64,000 nt of DNA from Flavobacteriales bacterium (GCA_018609055.1 JABAYJ010000001.1:1-64000); one strand, 5' to 3'; positions 36,001 to 47,891 are shown, numbered from the stretch's first letter. A program made the numbers and translations. Notes: generated by a model from the letters alone, not told the origin.

Positions 36001-36008
36001 TATATTTG
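36001..36008 (+). promoter_or_regulatory. Probable -7 box for the SDR gene
   Basis: TATATTTG lies 23 bases before the ATG at 36032 and matches TAnnTTTG. No TTG is seen at 17-23 bases upstream, so only half the consensus is present. Confidence 0.4.
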
Positions 36009-36031
36009 GTCCAAATTAATAAAGAAACTAA

Positions 36032-36808
36032 ATGAATTTATCTGGAAAGACAGCACTAGCTTCGGGAGCTACAGGAGGAATTGGAATGGCATCAGCAATA
36101 AATTTTGCTAACCTTGGTGCGAATGTGATATTGATGGCAAGGAATGAAGATAAATTAAAAAAGACCTTAGCAATATTAGATACTTCTAAAGGACAAAAAC
36201 ACTCGTATATCATTGCAGACCTTAGTAGTGATGAGTCATTAGAGAAGGCTTGTACACAAATAAAATCTTTGAAAATTGACATTTTATTGAATAATACTGG
36301 TGGACCTGCAGGTGGTCCGATAATAGATGCAAATCCAATTGCCTTTATCAATACATTTAACCAACACCTAATTGCTAACCATAAATTAGTTCAGGCAGTA
36401 TTGCCAAATATGAAAAACCAACCTTATGGAAGAGTAATAAATGTTATTTCTACTTCTGTTAAAGCTCCACTAAATGGACTAGGTGTATCAAACACTATTA
36501 GAGGTGCAGTTGCTAACTGGGCAAAAACTATGGCTAATGAACTAGGTCAATTTAATATTACAGTTAATAATGTATTGCCGGGAGCAACCAACACTGGTAG
36601 ACTAAATGAAATATTTGAAGCTAAGTCTCAAAAAACAGGAAAATCTGTTGCTGACATTAAAAAAGGAATGGAAGCAATTGTTCCAATGAATAGAATTGCT
36701 GAACCTGAAGAAGTTGCAAATGCTATTGGTTTTTTAGCTTCTCCTTTAGCTAGTTATATTAATGGAATTAACTTGCCTGTAGACGGAGGAAGAACTCCTT
36801 GCTTATAA
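36032..36808 (+). CDS. SDR family protein lacking the canonical Tyr/Lys catalytic pair
   Basis: A 258-residue short-chain dehydrogenase/reductase-fold protein. The nucleotide-binding loop is ASGATGGIG (residues 10-18; Ser in place of the first Thr of TGxxxGIG), and NNTG at 87-90 replaces NNAG. The usual YxxxK is absent: aligning VSNTIRGAVANWAKTMA with the classical YSASKAAV segment puts Ser153 at the Tyr position and Arg157 at the Lys position. A Ser at the catalytic-Ser position (Ser140) is kept. The C-terminal NGINLPVDGGRTP is typical of FabG-like proteins. It may be a non-classical reductase subgroup or a binding protein. It lies upstream of aspS with its own -7 box. Confidence 0.88.
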   Translation: MNLSGKTALASGATGGIGMASAINFANLGANVILMARNEDKLKKTLAILDTSKGQKHSYIIADLSSDESLEKACTQIKSLKIDILLNNTGGPAGGPIIDANPIAFINTFNQHLIANHKLVQAVLPNMKNQPYGRVINVISTSVKAPLNGLGVSNTIRGAVANWAKTMANELGQFNITVNNVLPGATNTGRLNEIFEAKSQKTGKSVADIKKGMEAIVPMNRIAEPEEVANAIGFLASPLASYINGINLPVDGGRTPCL

Positions 36809-36824
36809 TCTTGATTAAATACGA

Positions 36825-36854
36825 TTGATTCTTCTCAATAGTTTTCTAACTTTG
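36825..36854 (+). promoter_or_regulatory. aspS promoter, flavobacterial consensus
   Basis: TTG at 36825-36827, a 19-base spacer and TAACTTTG at 36847-36854, 24 bases before the aspS ATG. Full match to the consensus. Confidence 0.65.
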
Positions 36855-36878
36855 TGGTTCTAAATAATACCATATACA

Positions 36879-38630
36879 ATGTATAGATCGCACAATAACG
36901 GACAATTAAGAATTGAAGACGTAAATAAGGAGGTTACTCTTTGTGGATGGGTTCAAAAATCTCGTGACTTAGGAGGAATGACTTTTGTTGACCTTAGAGA
37001 TAGATATGGAATTACTCAATTGGTTTTTAACGAAGAGTCTAACTCTGAATTGTGCGAAAGAGCTAGAAAACTTGGAAGAGAATTTGTGGTTAAAATTACC
37101 GGAAGAGTTACTGAAAGAAGTAGCAAAAACAAGAACATTCCTACTGGTGAAATAGAAATAGAAATTTCTAATTTAGAGGTACTTAACAGCTCTAAAACAC
37201 CTCCATTTACTATTGAAGATAATACAGATGGTGGAGACGAATTGCGAATGAAATATCGTTATTTGGATCTAAGGAGAAATCCCGTAAAAGAGAATCTTAT
37301 TTTAAGACATAAAATAGGATTATCAGTAAGAAACTACATGAATAACATGGAATTTCTTGAAATTGAAACTCCTTTCTTGATAAAATCTACTCCTGAAGGT
37401 GCAAGAGATTTTGTGGTACCAAGTAGAATGAACGAAGGTCAGTTTTATGCTCTTCCTCAATCGCCACAAACATTCAAGCAATTGCTTATGGTGAGTGGGT
37501 ACGACAGGTATTTCCAGATAGTAAAATGTTTTAGAGATGAAGATTTAAGAGCGGACAGACAACCAGAGTTTACTCAAATTGATTGCGAAATGGCTTTTGT
37601 AGAACAAGAAGATATTTTACAAACTTTTGAAGGATTGATTAAGAATTTATTTGCTGAAGTACTAAAAGTTGAATTGCCAGAGGTAGTAAGAATGACTTAT
37701 GCAGATGCAATGAAGAACTATGGTTCTGATAAGCCTGACATTCGTTTTGGAATGAAATTCAATTACATTACTGAGGCTGTAAAAGGTAAAGATTTCAAAA
37801 TATTTGACGAAGCAGAAGACATCATTGCAATTACTGTAGAAGGAGGAAACTCAATTACAAGAAAGCAAATTGATAAGATTACTGATTACGTGAAAACGCC
37901 ACAAGTGGGTGCGAAAGGACTAATATATTGTAGAGTAAATGAAGATGGAAGTTTTAAATCTTCTGTAGATAAATTTTATAACCAAGAGGAATTGGCTAAA
38001 TGGGTTGAGATATCTAATGCTAAACCAGGAGATTTGATCATGGTTTTATCGGGAGATACGGCTAAAGTTCAGTCACAAATGAATGACTTGAGATTACACA
38101 TGGGGAACATGATCGAATTAAGAGATGGAAAAACATTTGCTCCTTTATGGGTTCTTGATTTTCCTTTATTAGAATGGGATGAAGAGAGTGATAGATTTCA
38201 TGCCATGCATCATCCATTTACCTCTCCTAAACAAGAAGATTTTGAATTGCTGAACACAAACCCAGGAGCTGTAAGAGCAAATGCTTATGATTTAGTAATA
38301 AATGGAGTAGAAATTGGAGGTGGATCGATTAGGATTCACGATAAGGAGATTCAGTCTCGTATGTTTGACTTATTAGGATTCACCAAAGAAGAAGCTGAAG
38401 CTCAATTTGGATTCTTGATGAATGCATTTGAATACGGAGCACCACCACACGGAGGAATTGCTTTCGGATTCGATAGAATCTGTTCTATTTTTGGTGGATC
38501 TGAATCGATTAGAGATTATATTGCTTTCCCTAAAAACAATAGCGGAAGAGATGTAATGATTGATGCACCTGCAAACGTAGATCATACTCAGTTAAATGAA
38601 CTAAGCTTAAAATTAAATATTAAGGCATAA
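36879..38630 (+). CDS. aspS: Aspartate-tRNA ligase
   Basis: Class IIb aminoacyl-tRNA synthetase charging tRNA-Asp. The 583-residue length and layout match bacterial AspRS: an N-terminal OB-fold ([20 protein letters not shown]), the class II core with [20 protein letters not shown] and motif 2 [18 protein letters not shown], and a GAD insertion domain (~residues 285-410). Motif 3 is [16 protein letters not shown] with the catalytic Arg. It is monocistronic by layout, with its own promoter and a terminator immediately after the stop. The non-discriminating form would fit with the GatB gene in the window, but this cannot be decided from sequence alone. Confidence 0.97.
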   Translation: MYRSHNNGQLRIEDVNKEVTLCGWVQKSRDLGGMTFVDLRDRYGITQLVFNEESNSELCERARKLGREFVVKITGRVTERSSKNKNIPTGEIEIEISNLEVLNSSKTPPFTIEDNTDGGDELRMKYRYLDLRRNPVKENLILRHKIGLSVRNYMNNMEFLEIETPFLIKSTPEGARDFVVPSRMNEGQFYALPQSPQTFKQLLMVSGYDRYFQIVKCFRDEDLRADRQPEFTQIDCEMAFVEQEDILQTFEGLIKNLFAEVLKVELPEVVRMTYADAMKNYGSDKPDIRFGMKFNYITEAVKGKDFKIFDEAEDIIAITVEGGNSITRKQIDKITDYVKTPQVGAKGLIYCRVNEDGSFKSSVDKFYNQEELAKWVEISNAKPGDLIMVLSGDTAKVQSQMNDLRLHMGNMIELRDGKTFAPLWVLDFPLLEWDEESDRFHAMHHPFTSPKQEDFELLNTNPGAVRANAYDLVINGVEIGGGSIRIHDKEIQSRMFDLLGFTKEEAEAQFGFLMNAFEYGAPPHGGIAFGFDRICSIFGGSESIRDYIAFPKNNSGRDVMIDAPANVDHTQLNELSLKLNIKA

Positions 38631-38663
38631 AAAAAGGGAGATCTAAATTGATTCTCCCTTTTT
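38631..38663. terminator. Terminator after aspS, convergent with the membrane protein gene
   Basis: Inverted repeat aaaaagggaga / tctcccttttt directly after the aspS stop, with flanking A and T runs, usable on both strands. Confidence 0.8.
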
Positions 38664-38681
38664 GAATAGTAATAAATTAGC

Positions 38682-39173
38682 TTAGTTAACCAGTGCTTTT
38701 TTATTAGCATTGTACATAGCTACAAAAGCAACAATTATAAGAATCCCTATTATCGTAGAAGTCCATGCTACACCACTAGCTGCACCAGTAAAATCTACAG
38801 GATCTACACCTTCAATTTCACTAAATTGAGAATTAATTTCTGACATAGTACTTTGAATTGTAAAAGCATTGTAAAGAGTAACTAAAATTGCGATTATACT
38901 TCCTGCAAGGTATAATGTGAAACCTTGTTTTTTTAGTCCCCACATTTGAATAGCTCCGAATAAACACAATCCAGAATAAACAAGACCAATGAGAGAAACT
39001 AAAATAGTTCCTGCTGGCATAAATGCAGATAAGGCAGAACTTCCTACTATTCCTAGTAAGCTTCCAAGAACACCGAGTCCTGAACCGATAAATGTTAAAA
39101 TACATAATACAGTTAAAAACTGTGGTCTTTGGCCGTTATTAACGTCTCCTGAATCTATAATATCATCACTCAT
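38682..39173 (-). CDS. Small integral membrane protein, unknown function
   Basis: A 163-residue protein with a short polar N-terminus (MSDDIIDSGDVNNGQRPQF) and four predicted membrane segments. These are roughly LTVLCILTFIGSGLGVLGSL, then a Gly/Ala-rich pair including GTILVSLIGLVYSGLCLFGA, then FTLYLAGSIIAILVTLYNAF, and finally a C-terminal TSTIIGILIIVAFVAMYNAN followed by KKALVN. The loop between the last two carries an acidic stretch near EIEGVDPVDF. The architecture resembles small DUF-type four-helix membrane proteins of Bacteroidota. No function can be assigned. It stands alone between the aspS terminator and uvrA. Confidence 0.75.
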   Translation of the reverse strand: MSDDIIDSGDVNNGQRPQFLTVLCILTFIGSGLGVLGSLLGIVGSSALSAFMPAGTILVSLIGLVYSGLCLFGAIQMWGLKKQGFTLYLAGSIIAILVTLYNAFTIQSTMSEINSQFSEIEGVDPVDFTGAASGVAWTSTIIGILIIVAFVAMYNANKKALVN

Positions 39174-39261
39174 AATTTAATAATTTTTTGATTTATAATA
39201 ACCAATGATAGTTAATAATGATGAAAGTTCAAAATCATTTTATTAACAGACTAGTGATATT

Positions 39262-42081
39262 CTATAACTTCAATTCCTTTTTTAAGTATTTAGCTGTATG
39301 AGATTTCTTTACTTTTATCAGCTCCTCTGGTGTTCCTGCAAAAAGCAATTCTCCTCCTTTACTTCCACCTTCTGGCCCAATATCAATTAAGTAATCAGAA
39401 CTTTTTATTACATCCATATTATGCTCAATTACCAACACAGTATTTCCGTTATCTACTAATCTGTTTAGGACATTAAGCAACAACTGAATATCTTCGAAAT
39501 GAAGGCCAGTTGTTGGTTCATCAAGAATATAAAAAGTGTTTCCTGTGTCTTTTTTAGATAATTCGGTTGCCAACTTTACTCTTTGTGCTTCTCCACCACT
39601 CAATGTAGTAGATGGCTGACCAAGAGTTAAATATCCAAGCCCAACAGATTGCAAAGTCTCTAATTTTTTATGAATTTTAGGAATATTTACAAAGAATTTT
39701 ACAGCTTCTTCAATAGACATAGAAAGTACATCATTTACTGATTTACCTCTGTACTTAACCTCTAACGTTTCTCTATTGTATCGTTTTCCGTTACACACAT
39801 CACATTGCACATGAACATCTGGTAAGAAATTCATTTCAATAGTTTTTACTCCTCCTCCTCTACACTCTTCACATCTTCCTCCTTTCACATTAAATGAAAA
39901 TCTTCCTGCTTTATATCCTCTAATTTTCGATTCATTCATTTCGGCAAAAAGCGAACGAATTTCTCCAAAAACATTTGTATAAGTTGCTGGGTTAGATCTA
40001 GGAGTTCTACCAATTGGTGATTGATCAATTTCTATAACCTTATCAATATGTTCAAGTCCATCTATCTTTTTATAAGGCAATGGTTTTTTAACTCCATTAT
40101 AAATGTATTCGTTAAGGATTGGGTACAAAGTTTGGTTTATCAAACTAGACTTTCCACTTCCCGAAACTCCGGTTACACACACCATGTTTTGTAACGGAAT
40201 TTTTATTGTAACATTTTTCAGGTTATTTCCTGTCGCACCCTTCAAAACCAATTGTTTATCGTAATTATTTCTTCTCTCTTTTGGAATTTCAATTTCTTTA
40301 ATTTCCTTAAGATAATCAGTAGTACTAGAAGATACTTTATCAAGATTTTTAGGCTCTGTAGCCACCAATATATTTCCGCCTTTAACTCCTGCTCCAGGAC
40401 CAATATCAATAAGGTAATCACACTCCATCATCATGTCTTTGTCATGCTCTACAACAATAACGGAATTACCTATGTCCCTCAGTTTTTTTAACGATTGAAT
40501 TAACCTATCGTTATCTCTTTGGTGCAAACCAATGCTTGGCTCATCCAAAATATACAAAACTCCTGTAAGCTCTGTTCCTATTTGAGTTGCAAGTCTTATT
40601 CTTTGTGCTTCTCCACCAGATAATGTACTAGAAGTTCTATTAAGGGTTAAATATCCCAATCCAACTTCAATCAAAAAGCTTAATCTAGTTCGAATTTCTT
40701 TTATGATTTCTTGCCCTATTTTAAGCTGCTTTTCATTTAAATCCTTCTCAATATCTTTGAACCAAATTACCAAATCAGCAATATCCATATCCGCTAATTC
40801 AAAAATATTTCGTTCGTTTATTTTAAAATAAAGTGCTTCTTTTTTCAATCTTGTTCCTTCACAAGAAGAACAATTAATTCTGTTCATGAACGACTTAGCC
40901 CAGTTTTGTAAAGAGCTTGATGAATCTTCTTGATAGCGAGATATAAAGTTTATAATCCCTTCAAAACCTGATGAATTCTCAGTGATTCCAGTTTGATTTT
41001 TTAATTTAAACTGCTTGTTTGTTCCGTAAAGTATTTCGTTAATAGCTTCTTCCGAAACTTCTTTTAATGGAGTGTTTACTGTAAAACCTTCCATCTCCAA
41101 CAAAGCTTCAACTTGTCTAAAAATCCAATTTTGGCTGTATTTACCAAGTGGAGCAAAAGCTCCTTTTTTTACTGATAATGAATCGTCAGGGATAATTTTT
41201 TTGCTGTCAATTTCTAGCACAGTTCCCAGCCCTCTACAACTAGCACAAGCTCCATAAGGTGAGTTAAAAGAAAAGAAATTTGGTTCTGGTTCCTCATAAG
41301 CAATTCCTGTTGTAGGACACATGAGTGACTTACTAAAAAACTTCACATCTCCAGTCTCAAAGTCTTGAACCGATAGAGTTCCTTTTCCAAATTTAAAAGC
41401 TGTTTCAATAGATTGTTTCAGTCTATTTTCAGCCTCAGCATTTATCTCTAATCTATCAACTAAAATATCAATGTCATGGATTTTGTATCTATCCAACTTC
41501 ACTTCTTCAATCAAATCTATTATTTCTCCATCTACTTTAGCACGGATAAATCCTTGCCTTTTAATCTTTACAAAAAGCTCTTTGTAATGTCCTTTTCTTC
41601 CTCTAACTATTGGCGAAAGCAACATCACTTTTTTACCTAAATAATCACTAGTGATTTTTTCAATAATCTGGTCATTGGTGTATTTCACCATTTTTTCACC
41701 AGTATTAAACGAGTAACCTTCTCCTACTCTAGAATAAAACAATCTTAAGAAATCATAAATCTCTGTAATTGTACCTACTGTAGATCTTGGATTTTTATTT
41801 ACCGTTTTCTGCTCAATAGAAATCACGGGGCTTAGTCCGGTAATCTTATCTACATCTGGTCTCTCTAGATTTCCTAAAAACTGACGTGCGTATGAAGAAA
41901 ATGTTTCGATATACCTTCTTTGCCCTTCGGCATAAATGGTTTGAAAAGCCAAAGATGATTTTCCACTACCACTTAATCCAGTAATTACTACTAACTTATC
42001 CCTAGGAATTTTAACATCAATGTTTTTGAGGTTATGGACACGAGCTCCATATACTTCGAGAAATTCCGTTTGGTTCTCCAT
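39262..42081 (-). CDS. uvrA: Excinuclease ABC subunit A
   Basis: DNA-damage recognition ATPase of nucleotide excision repair, working with UvrB and UvrC. The 939-residue length is normal. It has two ABC modules, each with Walker A ([11 protein letters not shown] near residue 33 and [11 protein letters not shown] near 640), signature LSGGEAQR and Walker B ([22 protein letters not shown]). The zinc-finger cysteine pairs are seen at CPTTG...CASC, CSSCEG and CEECRGGG...CDVC. The start follows the lytic transglycosylase stop with no gap (42081/42082), so it is probably read from the rfbC or transglycosylase promoter. No clear hairpin follows the stop. Confidence 0.97.
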   Translation of the reverse strand: MENQTEFLEVYGARVHNLKNIDVKIPRDKLVVITGLSGSGKSSLAFQTIYAEGQRRYIETFSSYARQFLGNLERPDVDKITGLSPVISIEQKTVNKNPRSTVGTITEIYDFLRLFYSRVGEGYSFNTGEKMVKYTNDQIIEKITSDYLGKKVMLLSPIVRGRKGHYKELFVKIKRQGFIRAKVDGEIIDLIEEVKLDRYKIHDIDILVDRLEINAEAENRLKQSIETAFKFGKGTLSVQDFETGDVKFFSKSLMCPTTGIAYEEPEPNFFSFNSPYGACASCRGLGTVLEIDSKKIIPDDSLSVKKGAFAPLGKYSQNWIFRQVEALLEMEGFTVNTPLKEVSEEAINEILYGTNKQFKLKNQTGITENSSGFEGIINFISRYQEDSSSSLQNWAKSFMNRINCSSCEGTRLKKEALYFKINERNIFELADMDIADLVIWFKDIEKDLNEKQLKIGQEIIKEIRTRLSFLIEVGLGYLTLNRTSSTLSGGEAQRIRLATQIGTELTGVLYILDEPSIGLHQRDNDRLIQSLKKLRDIGNSVIVVEHDKDMMMECDYLIDIGPGAGVKGGNILVATEPKNLDKVSSSTTDYLKEIKEIEIPKERRNNYDKQLVLKGATGNNLKNVTIKIPLQNMVCVTGVSGSGKSSLINQTLYPILNEYIYNGVKKPLPYKKIDGLEHIDKVIEIDQSPIGRTPRSNPATYTNVFGEIRSLFAEMNESKIRGYKAGRFSFNVKGGRCEECRGGGVKTIEMNFLPDVHVQCDVCNGKRYNRETLEVKYRGKSVNDVLSMSIEEAVKFFVNIPKIHKKLETLQSVGLGYLTLGQPSTTLSGGEAQRVKLATELSKKDTGNTFYILDEPTTGLHFEDIQLLLNVLNRLVDNGNTVLVIEHNMDVIKSSDYLIDIGPEGGSKGGELLFAGTPEELIKVKKSHTAKYLKKELKL

Positions 42082-43200
42082 TTATTTAGTTGGTTTTATT
42101 TCTTTAATACTTGTTTGCGACTTTATCGAATCTATCTTCTTTTCCACTTTGGGAACAGAATCTAAATTAATTATAACCGAATCCTCTACCTCTTCAATCT
42201 CCTCCTCATTATCCATGAATAATGAATCTTCTTCAAAAAACTCCTCAACATGAAAATCTCCTTTTGGAAATTTAATTGAGTACTTATTTCCTTCAGAATT
42301 AGGCAATTCATATCCTCTAATCCATGGGTTCAAATGACGCATTGTGGCGTAATTTGTTCCATTATCAATTGCAAACTGAGCTAAATTTGATATAGATGAA
42401 TCTATAGTTACTGAATAGGTTCTGTATGGGTAATACAACTCCGATTTTCTTATTTGAAATCCAAAGTCATTTGAGTTAGATAAAATAAGCTTTGCAGCTA
42501 AAATTCTATACACATACCTTGATGTTTCTTTATTTAGATAAAGCTCATAATAACTATCTACTTTTTGCTTTGTAAGTTGATTATTAACTCCTCCTCTTCC
42601 CATATTATAGGATGCTGCTGCAAGAGACCAAGAACCAAATTGTTTATAAGCAGCTTTTAAATATTTACAAGCAGCTTCTGTTGATTTTTCAAGATTATAT
42701 CGTTCATCAACAAAACTGTTAATCTCCAAATCATATCCTTTAGCTGTAGGTTTCATAAATTGCCAAAATCCAGCTGCTCCAGCTGGCGAAACGACATTAT
42801 CTAAGCCACTTTCAATAAGTGCCAAATACTTTAAGTCATCTGGCATTTTGTTCTTTTTAAGAATTTTTTCGATAATTGGAAACCATCTATTTGCTCTTTT
42901 TTGAATTAAAAAAGTATTGGAATGCCAATAGGTATTAACCAATATTTCTCGATCTAAATTCTCGCGAACCATCAAATTTTCTAATGGGACTAGTTCATCA
43001 GCAAACTTTAATTTCTTTGGTAGTGGAATTGCAAAAACTTGATATTTACTATTGATGTAATCCTGATAATCTTTAATAGATTCCTCCGATTCTCCATTAG
43101 CCATATTTTCAACCCTAGGATCGGTTTTGGCCTTATTTTGATTGCATGATAAAGCTATCAAACAAACACTTACTGAAAAAATGTATAAAAAAGTCTTCAT
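42082..43200 (-). CDS. Lytic murein transglycosylase lipoprotein (SLT domain)
   Basis: Cleaves the beta-1,4 MurNAc-GlcNAc bond in peptidoglycan, leaving 1,6-anhydro ends. The 372-residue protein has a lipoprotein signal (LIALSC, acylated Cys19). The SLT domain begins near residue 105. The catalytic Glu is Glu130 in [10 protein letters not shown], followed by [17 protein letters not shown] and a YNMGRGGV segment. The C-terminus is a charged tail rich in Glu and Lys ([19 protein letters not shown]); no LysM repeat is visible, unlike many MltD proteins. Its ATG overlaps the stop of rfbC by one base (TAATG) and its stop abuts uvrA. Confidence 0.92.
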   Translation of the reverse strand: MKTFLYIFSVSVCLIALSCNQNKAKTDPRVENMANGESEESIKDYQDYINSKYQVFAIPLPKKLKFADELVPLENLMVRENLDREILVNTYWHSNTFLIQKRANRWFPIIEKILKKNKMPDDLKYLALIESGLDNVVSPAGAAGFWQFMKPTAKGYDLEINSFVDERYNLEKSTEAACKYLKAAYKQFGSWSLAAASYNMGRGGVNNQLTKQKVDSYYELYLNKETSRYVYRILAAKLILSNSNDFGFQIRKSELYYPYRTYSVTIDSSISNLAQFAIDNGTNYATMRHLNPWIRGYELPNSEGNKYSIKFPKGDFHVEEFFEEDSLFMDNEEEIEEVEDSVIINLDSVPKVEKKIDSIKSQTSIKEIKPTK

Positions 43201-43745
43201 TAGAATTGAGATTTTAATTCATTAAAAGCAACAGAATTTTTGTCTTTTTCAGAAATAATAGGATTTTCAACCTCCCAGTTTATTCCTAAATCAGTATCAT
43301 CCCAAGCTAAACTTCCTTCCGATTCTTTGTTATAATAATTGGTGCATTTATAAGAAAAAATAGTTCCTTCTTTAAGACTAGAAAACCCGTGAGCAAAACC
43401 TGGAGGAATCCAAAACATCAACTTATTCTCTTCAGATAATCTCACAGAAACATGTTCTCCATAAGTAGGTGAGTCCATACGAATATCTACCGCCACATCT
43501 ACCACTTCTCCTTTAATAACTCGCACTAATTTACCTTGAGCAAAAGGTGGATTTTGGAAATGAAGCCCTCTTACAATATTAGCTCCTGACATTGATTGGT
43601 TGTCTTGAACAAAATTAACTTCTTTACCAGCTAAAGTATTAAATAGGTCATTATTAAATGATTCGAAAAAGTATCCTCTATCGTCCCCAAAAACATCAGG
43701 TTCGAGAATTAATAAATCTTTTATTTTAGTCTTAATTGCCTTCAT
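43200..43745 (-). CDS. rfbC: dTDP-4-dehydrorhamnose 3,5-epimerase
   Basis: Converts dTDP-4-keto-6-deoxyglucose to dTDP-4-keto-rhamnose in dTDP-L-rhamnose synthesis. I choose the ATG at 43745 (181 residues, MKAIKTKIKDLLILEPDVFG), because the frame-open extension to 43787 adds 14 residues foreign to the family. The cupin-fold motifs are present: GYFFESFN, VQDNQSMSGANIVRGLHFQN with the catalytic His, KGEVVDVAVDIR and WIPPGFAHGFSSL. The other rhamnose genes (rfbA, rfbB, rfbD) are not beside it. The gene is first in the rfbC / transglycosylase / uvrA run. Confidence 0.95.
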   Translation of the reverse strand: MKAIKTKIKDLLILEPDVFGDDRGYFFESFNNDLFNTLAGKEVNFVQDNQSMSGANIVRGLHFQNPPFAQGKLVRVIKGEVVDVAVDIRMDSPTYGEHVSVRLSEENKLMFWIPPGFAHGFSSLKEGTIFSYKCTNYYNKESEGSLAWDDTDLGINWEVENPIISEKDKNSVAFNELKSQF

Positions 43746-43826
43746 ATTTTTCCAATTTTGCAAATATACACATATTGTTACTAGCATTTTGTATCTTCAC
43801 TAGTGAATACTGATTATAGTTTTGTT

Positions 43827-45440
43827 ATGAAAAATATGCGCATTTTATTCCTTCTTTTTTCTCTTTTCCCTTGCTTTTTGTTTGGTCAATCAAATGAATA
43901 TATTGTCTTCCTTAAAGGCAAAGAAAAACTAACGCAGAATAAGTTTGCAGAACGTTTTTCGCCAAGAGCTCAGTTACAAAAATCTAACTATGGGTACGAT
44001 TTTTATGACCTTCCTGTTTCAAATACATATTTATCAGAATTATTAAAAGAAGGAGAAATAATTAATGTTTCAAGATGGCTGAATGCTGTTCATCTTTCAT
44101 CTGTATTAAACCAGACCGAATTGGTTGATAGATTTTCGTTTATTGATAGAATAATCCTAATTAACCAGAAAGAGAGAGGTGAATTAGCAATTTTAGAAAC
44201 TAAATCGACATTTTCAACTTCGGATAGCTCTAGTTATGGAAATGCTTTTGAACAACTAGAAATCACCAAAACAATTTCTTGTTTACATGATAATGGACTG
44301 GATGGAACTGGAGTATTAATTGCAGTTTTAGATGCAGGTTCCCCTGAATTAGATTCAATGAAAGCTTTTGAAACTCTTAGAAATGAAGGTAGAATAATTG
44401 ACACTTGGGATTTTGAGGATAACGCATGCTTTGTTTATCATAAAAACTCTCACGGAACGCTTGTATCTTCAGTAATTGCAGCTCAACTTGACAGTAATTA
44501 TTTGGGAGCTGCACCCAAAGCAGATTATGCTTTTTACCTTACCGAAATTGGAAGATTTGAAAGAAATGTAGAAGAATTTAATTTGATTCTTGGGCTTGAA
44601 AGAGCCGATTCAATTGGAGCAGATATTTGTAGTATTTCTTTAGGATATAGAAACTTTGATACGCTACAAGTAAGTTATTCTTATAACGACATGAACGGAA
44701 GTACAACAATTGCTGTACAAGGAGTGAATATTGCTAAACGAAAAGGAATCATCATTTCGGTTGCTGCCGGGAATAGTGGTAGTGGAGCAGGAACACTTTC
44801 TTCACCTTGTGATGCTGATAGTGTACTGTGTGTTGGAGCAATAAAATATGACAGCACAAGAGCTGGCTTCTCATCTGAGGGACCAACATCTGATGGAAGA
44901 ATAAAACCAGATGTGGTTACAATAGGACAAGGATGTTGGTTTGTAGGATTAGATGACACAGCTAGATTTGGTAACGGAACTTCTTTCGCAACACCACTAA
45001 TTACAGGAATGGTAGCTTGCCTTAAACAAGCTCACCCAAATAGATCAAGTTTTGAGATTATGGATGCTGTAAGAAACAACTCGGACAGAGCATCAAACCC
45101 AGATATTATTTATGGTTGGGGAATACCAAATAGTTGTAAAGTTGATTCTGCTCTAGCAGTTTTAGATTCGATTGCTTTAGGAATAAATGAATTAGAAAAA
45201 TCTCTTAAATTTTCAATTTATCCTAATCCAACAAATGAATTTATCACAGTAAATACTACCGAAATTATAGAATCAATTTCTATCATTCAACTTGACGGAA
45301 AACTAGTTACATCTTTATTGCCTAGTCAAATGAATACTTCTTATAAGATTAACCTAACTGAATTACCAAAAGGAATTTACATTATTAGAATTCAATCTCA
45401 AGATGGTAGAGTATCAAGTAAAAAGTTGATTAAGCAATGA
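43827..45440 (+). CDS. S8 (subtilisin-like) serine peptidase with T9SS sorting domain
   Basis: Exported subtilase. I take the ATG at 43827 (537 residues), since the frame-open GTG at 43803 would add eight residues before the signal peptide MKNMRILFLLFSLFPCFLFG. A prodomain-like segment (to ~140) precedes the catalytic core. The catalytic triad is Asp in VLIAVLDAGSPELD (~168), His in NSHGTLVSSV (~208) and Ser in GNGTSFATPLITG (~385), with the oxyanion segment VAAGNSGSG. The C-terminal ~80 residues are a T9SS type A sorting domain: FSIYPNPTNEFITVNTTE and GIYIIRIQSQDGRVSSKKLI. It overlaps the next gene by four bases (ATGA). Autoprocessed surface or extracellular protease is the likely role. Confidence 0.92.
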   Translation: MKNMRILFLLFSLFPCFLFGQSNEYIVFLKGKEKLTQNKFAERFSPRAQLQKSNYGYDFYDLPVSNTYLSELLKEGEIINVSRWLNAVHLSSVLNQTELVDRFSFIDRIILINQKERGELAILETKSTFSTSDSSSYGNAFEQLEITKTISCLHDNGLDGTGVLIAVLDAGSPELDSMKAFETLRNEGRIIDTWDFEDNACFVYHKNSHGTLVSSVIAAQLDSNYLGAAPKADYAFYLTEIGRFERNVEEFNLILGLERADSIGADICSISLGYRNFDTLQVSYSYNDMNGSTTIAVQGVNIAKRKGIIISVAAGNSGSGAGTLSSPCDADSVLCVGAIKYDSTRAGFSSEGPTSDGRIKPDVVTIGQGCWFVGLDDTARFGNGTSFATPLITGMVACLKQAHPNRSSFEIMDAVRNNSDRASNPDIIYGWGIPNSCKVDSALAVLDSIALGINELEKSLKFSIYPNPTNEFITVNTTEIIESISIIQLDGKLVTSLLPSQMNTSYKINLTELPKGIYIIRIQSQDGRVSSKKLIKQ

Positions 45441-45958
45441 AAAAAGTAATCATACATAAAGGAGAGATTGAAATCTGTGAGTTAACAAAAGACATTGCAA
45501 AAGAAATGGCTCGACTTGGAGACAATCCTAATGTATTTAAATGTGTGAGCGATTCTTTTCCTAATCCTTATACATATGAAAAAGCATTAGAATTTATTGC
45601 AAAAGCTCAAGAACAAAAGATTGGCCACATTTTCGGCATTTATTGGAAAGGCACTTTCGTGGGGAATATTGGACTTCATTTCCAAACTGGATTGGAACGG
45701 AAATCTGTTGAAATCGGCTATTATATTGGAGAAGAATATTGGGGAAATGGAATTGGTACCCAAGCAGTTTCACTAATGTGCGACTATGGATTCCAAAACT
45801 TAGATATAAACCGAATTATAGGCAGTGTAATGGACTTTAACATTGGTTCCATGAGAGTGCTAGAGAAATGCGGATTCAAAAAAGAAGGAGTCTTTAAACA
45901 AGCTCTTATCAAACTCGGTGAGTTTCATGATGATTATCGATATGGACTCCTAAAATGA
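45437..45958 (+). CDS. GNAT family N-acetyltransferase
   Basis: A 173-residue RimJ/RimL-type acetyltransferase that moves an acetyl group from acetyl-CoA to an amine (protein N-terminus, polyamine or small molecule; target unknown). Motifs in order: ITKDI-like N-terminal strand (EICELTKDIAKEMARLGD), FVGNIGLHFQ, VEIGYYIGEEYWGNGIGTQA (acetyl-CoA loop near residue 100) and LDINRIIGSVMDFNIGSMRVLEKCGFKKEGV. The ATG overlaps the peptidase stop as ATGA, so translation is coupled. It ends before a bidirectional terminator shared with atpC. Confidence 0.93.
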   Translation: MKKVIIHKGEIEICELTKDIAKEMARLGDNPNVFKCVSDSFPNPYTYEKALEFIAKAQEQKIGHIFGIYWKGTFVGNIGLHFQTGLERKSVEIGYYIGEEYWGNGIGTQAVSLMCDYGFQNLDINRIIGSVMDFNIGSMRVLEKCGFKKEGVFKQALIKLGEFHDDYRYGLLK

Positions 45959-46001
45959 TTAGAATATTTTAGAACTAAATATACCTTTTTATTAAAACAA
46001 A

Positions 46002-46033
46002 AAAGCCCGATTAAGAAATCTTAATCGGGCTTT
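46002..46033. terminator. Bidirectional terminator between the GNAT gene and atpC
   Basis: A 15-bp inverted repeat, aaagcccgattaaga / tcttaatcgggcttt, around a two-base loop, flanked by A and T runs. Confidence 0.88.
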
Positions 46034-46055
46034 CAATTTTATATTGTTAACTCTA

Positions 46056-46292
46056 TTATTCTGCTAATACGATCACTTTATTATTCAACACTTCCACAAT
46101 TCCTCCGTTAGTTTCGAAAGATTCGTTTTCACCTCCTGCTTTAATGATAGAAATAGTTCCTTTCTTTAAAGTAGTAATCAATGGTGCGTGATTATTTAAA
46201 ATTCCCAAATCACCATCAATACCTGGCAAAGTAATAGAAGTTACTTCTCCTGAGTATAATTGTGTGTCTGGTGTGATAATATCTAATAACAT
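46056..46292 (-). CDS. atpC: F1F0 ATP synthase epsilon subunit (short form)
   Basis: Central-stalk subunit of ATP synthase. Only 78 residues, covering the N-terminal beta-sandwich (MLLDIITPDTQLYSGEVTSI, GDLGILNNHAPLITTLKKGT, VLNNKVIVLAE). The C-terminal helical hairpin found in enzymes such as E. coli's (~139 residues) is absent. Short epsilon subunits are common in Bacteroidota. Loss of the hairpin would remove the usual epsilon-mediated inhibition of ATP hydrolysis. It follows atpD by 24 bases and ends near the bidirectional terminator. The remaining ATP synthase genes are not in the window. Confidence 0.95.
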   Translation of the reverse strand: MLLDIITPDTQLYSGEVTSITLPGIDGDLGILNNHAPLITTLKKGTISIIKAGGENESFETNGGIVEVLNNKVIVLAE

Positions 46293-46316
46293 AGTAAGTT
46301 CTTTAGTGTTTCAGAA

Positions 46317-47837
<1,521 letters not shown>

Positions 47838-47861
47838 TTATATTTAGTATCAAATTTGGTA

Positions 47862-47891
47862 CAAAATTACTTTTTTTTATACAATAACCAA
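47862..47891 (-). promoter_or_regulatory. atpD promoter, flavobacterial consensus (minus strand)
   Basis: Read on the minus strand, TTG at 47891-47889, a 19-base spacer and TAATTTTG at 47869-47862, 39 bases before the atpD start. Confidence 0.55.

Noticed and set aside
36028..36351. 107-residue minus-strand frame over the SDR gene start
   Set aside because: Complement of the SDR Rossmann region; the sense frame has clear SDR motifs and a -7 box.
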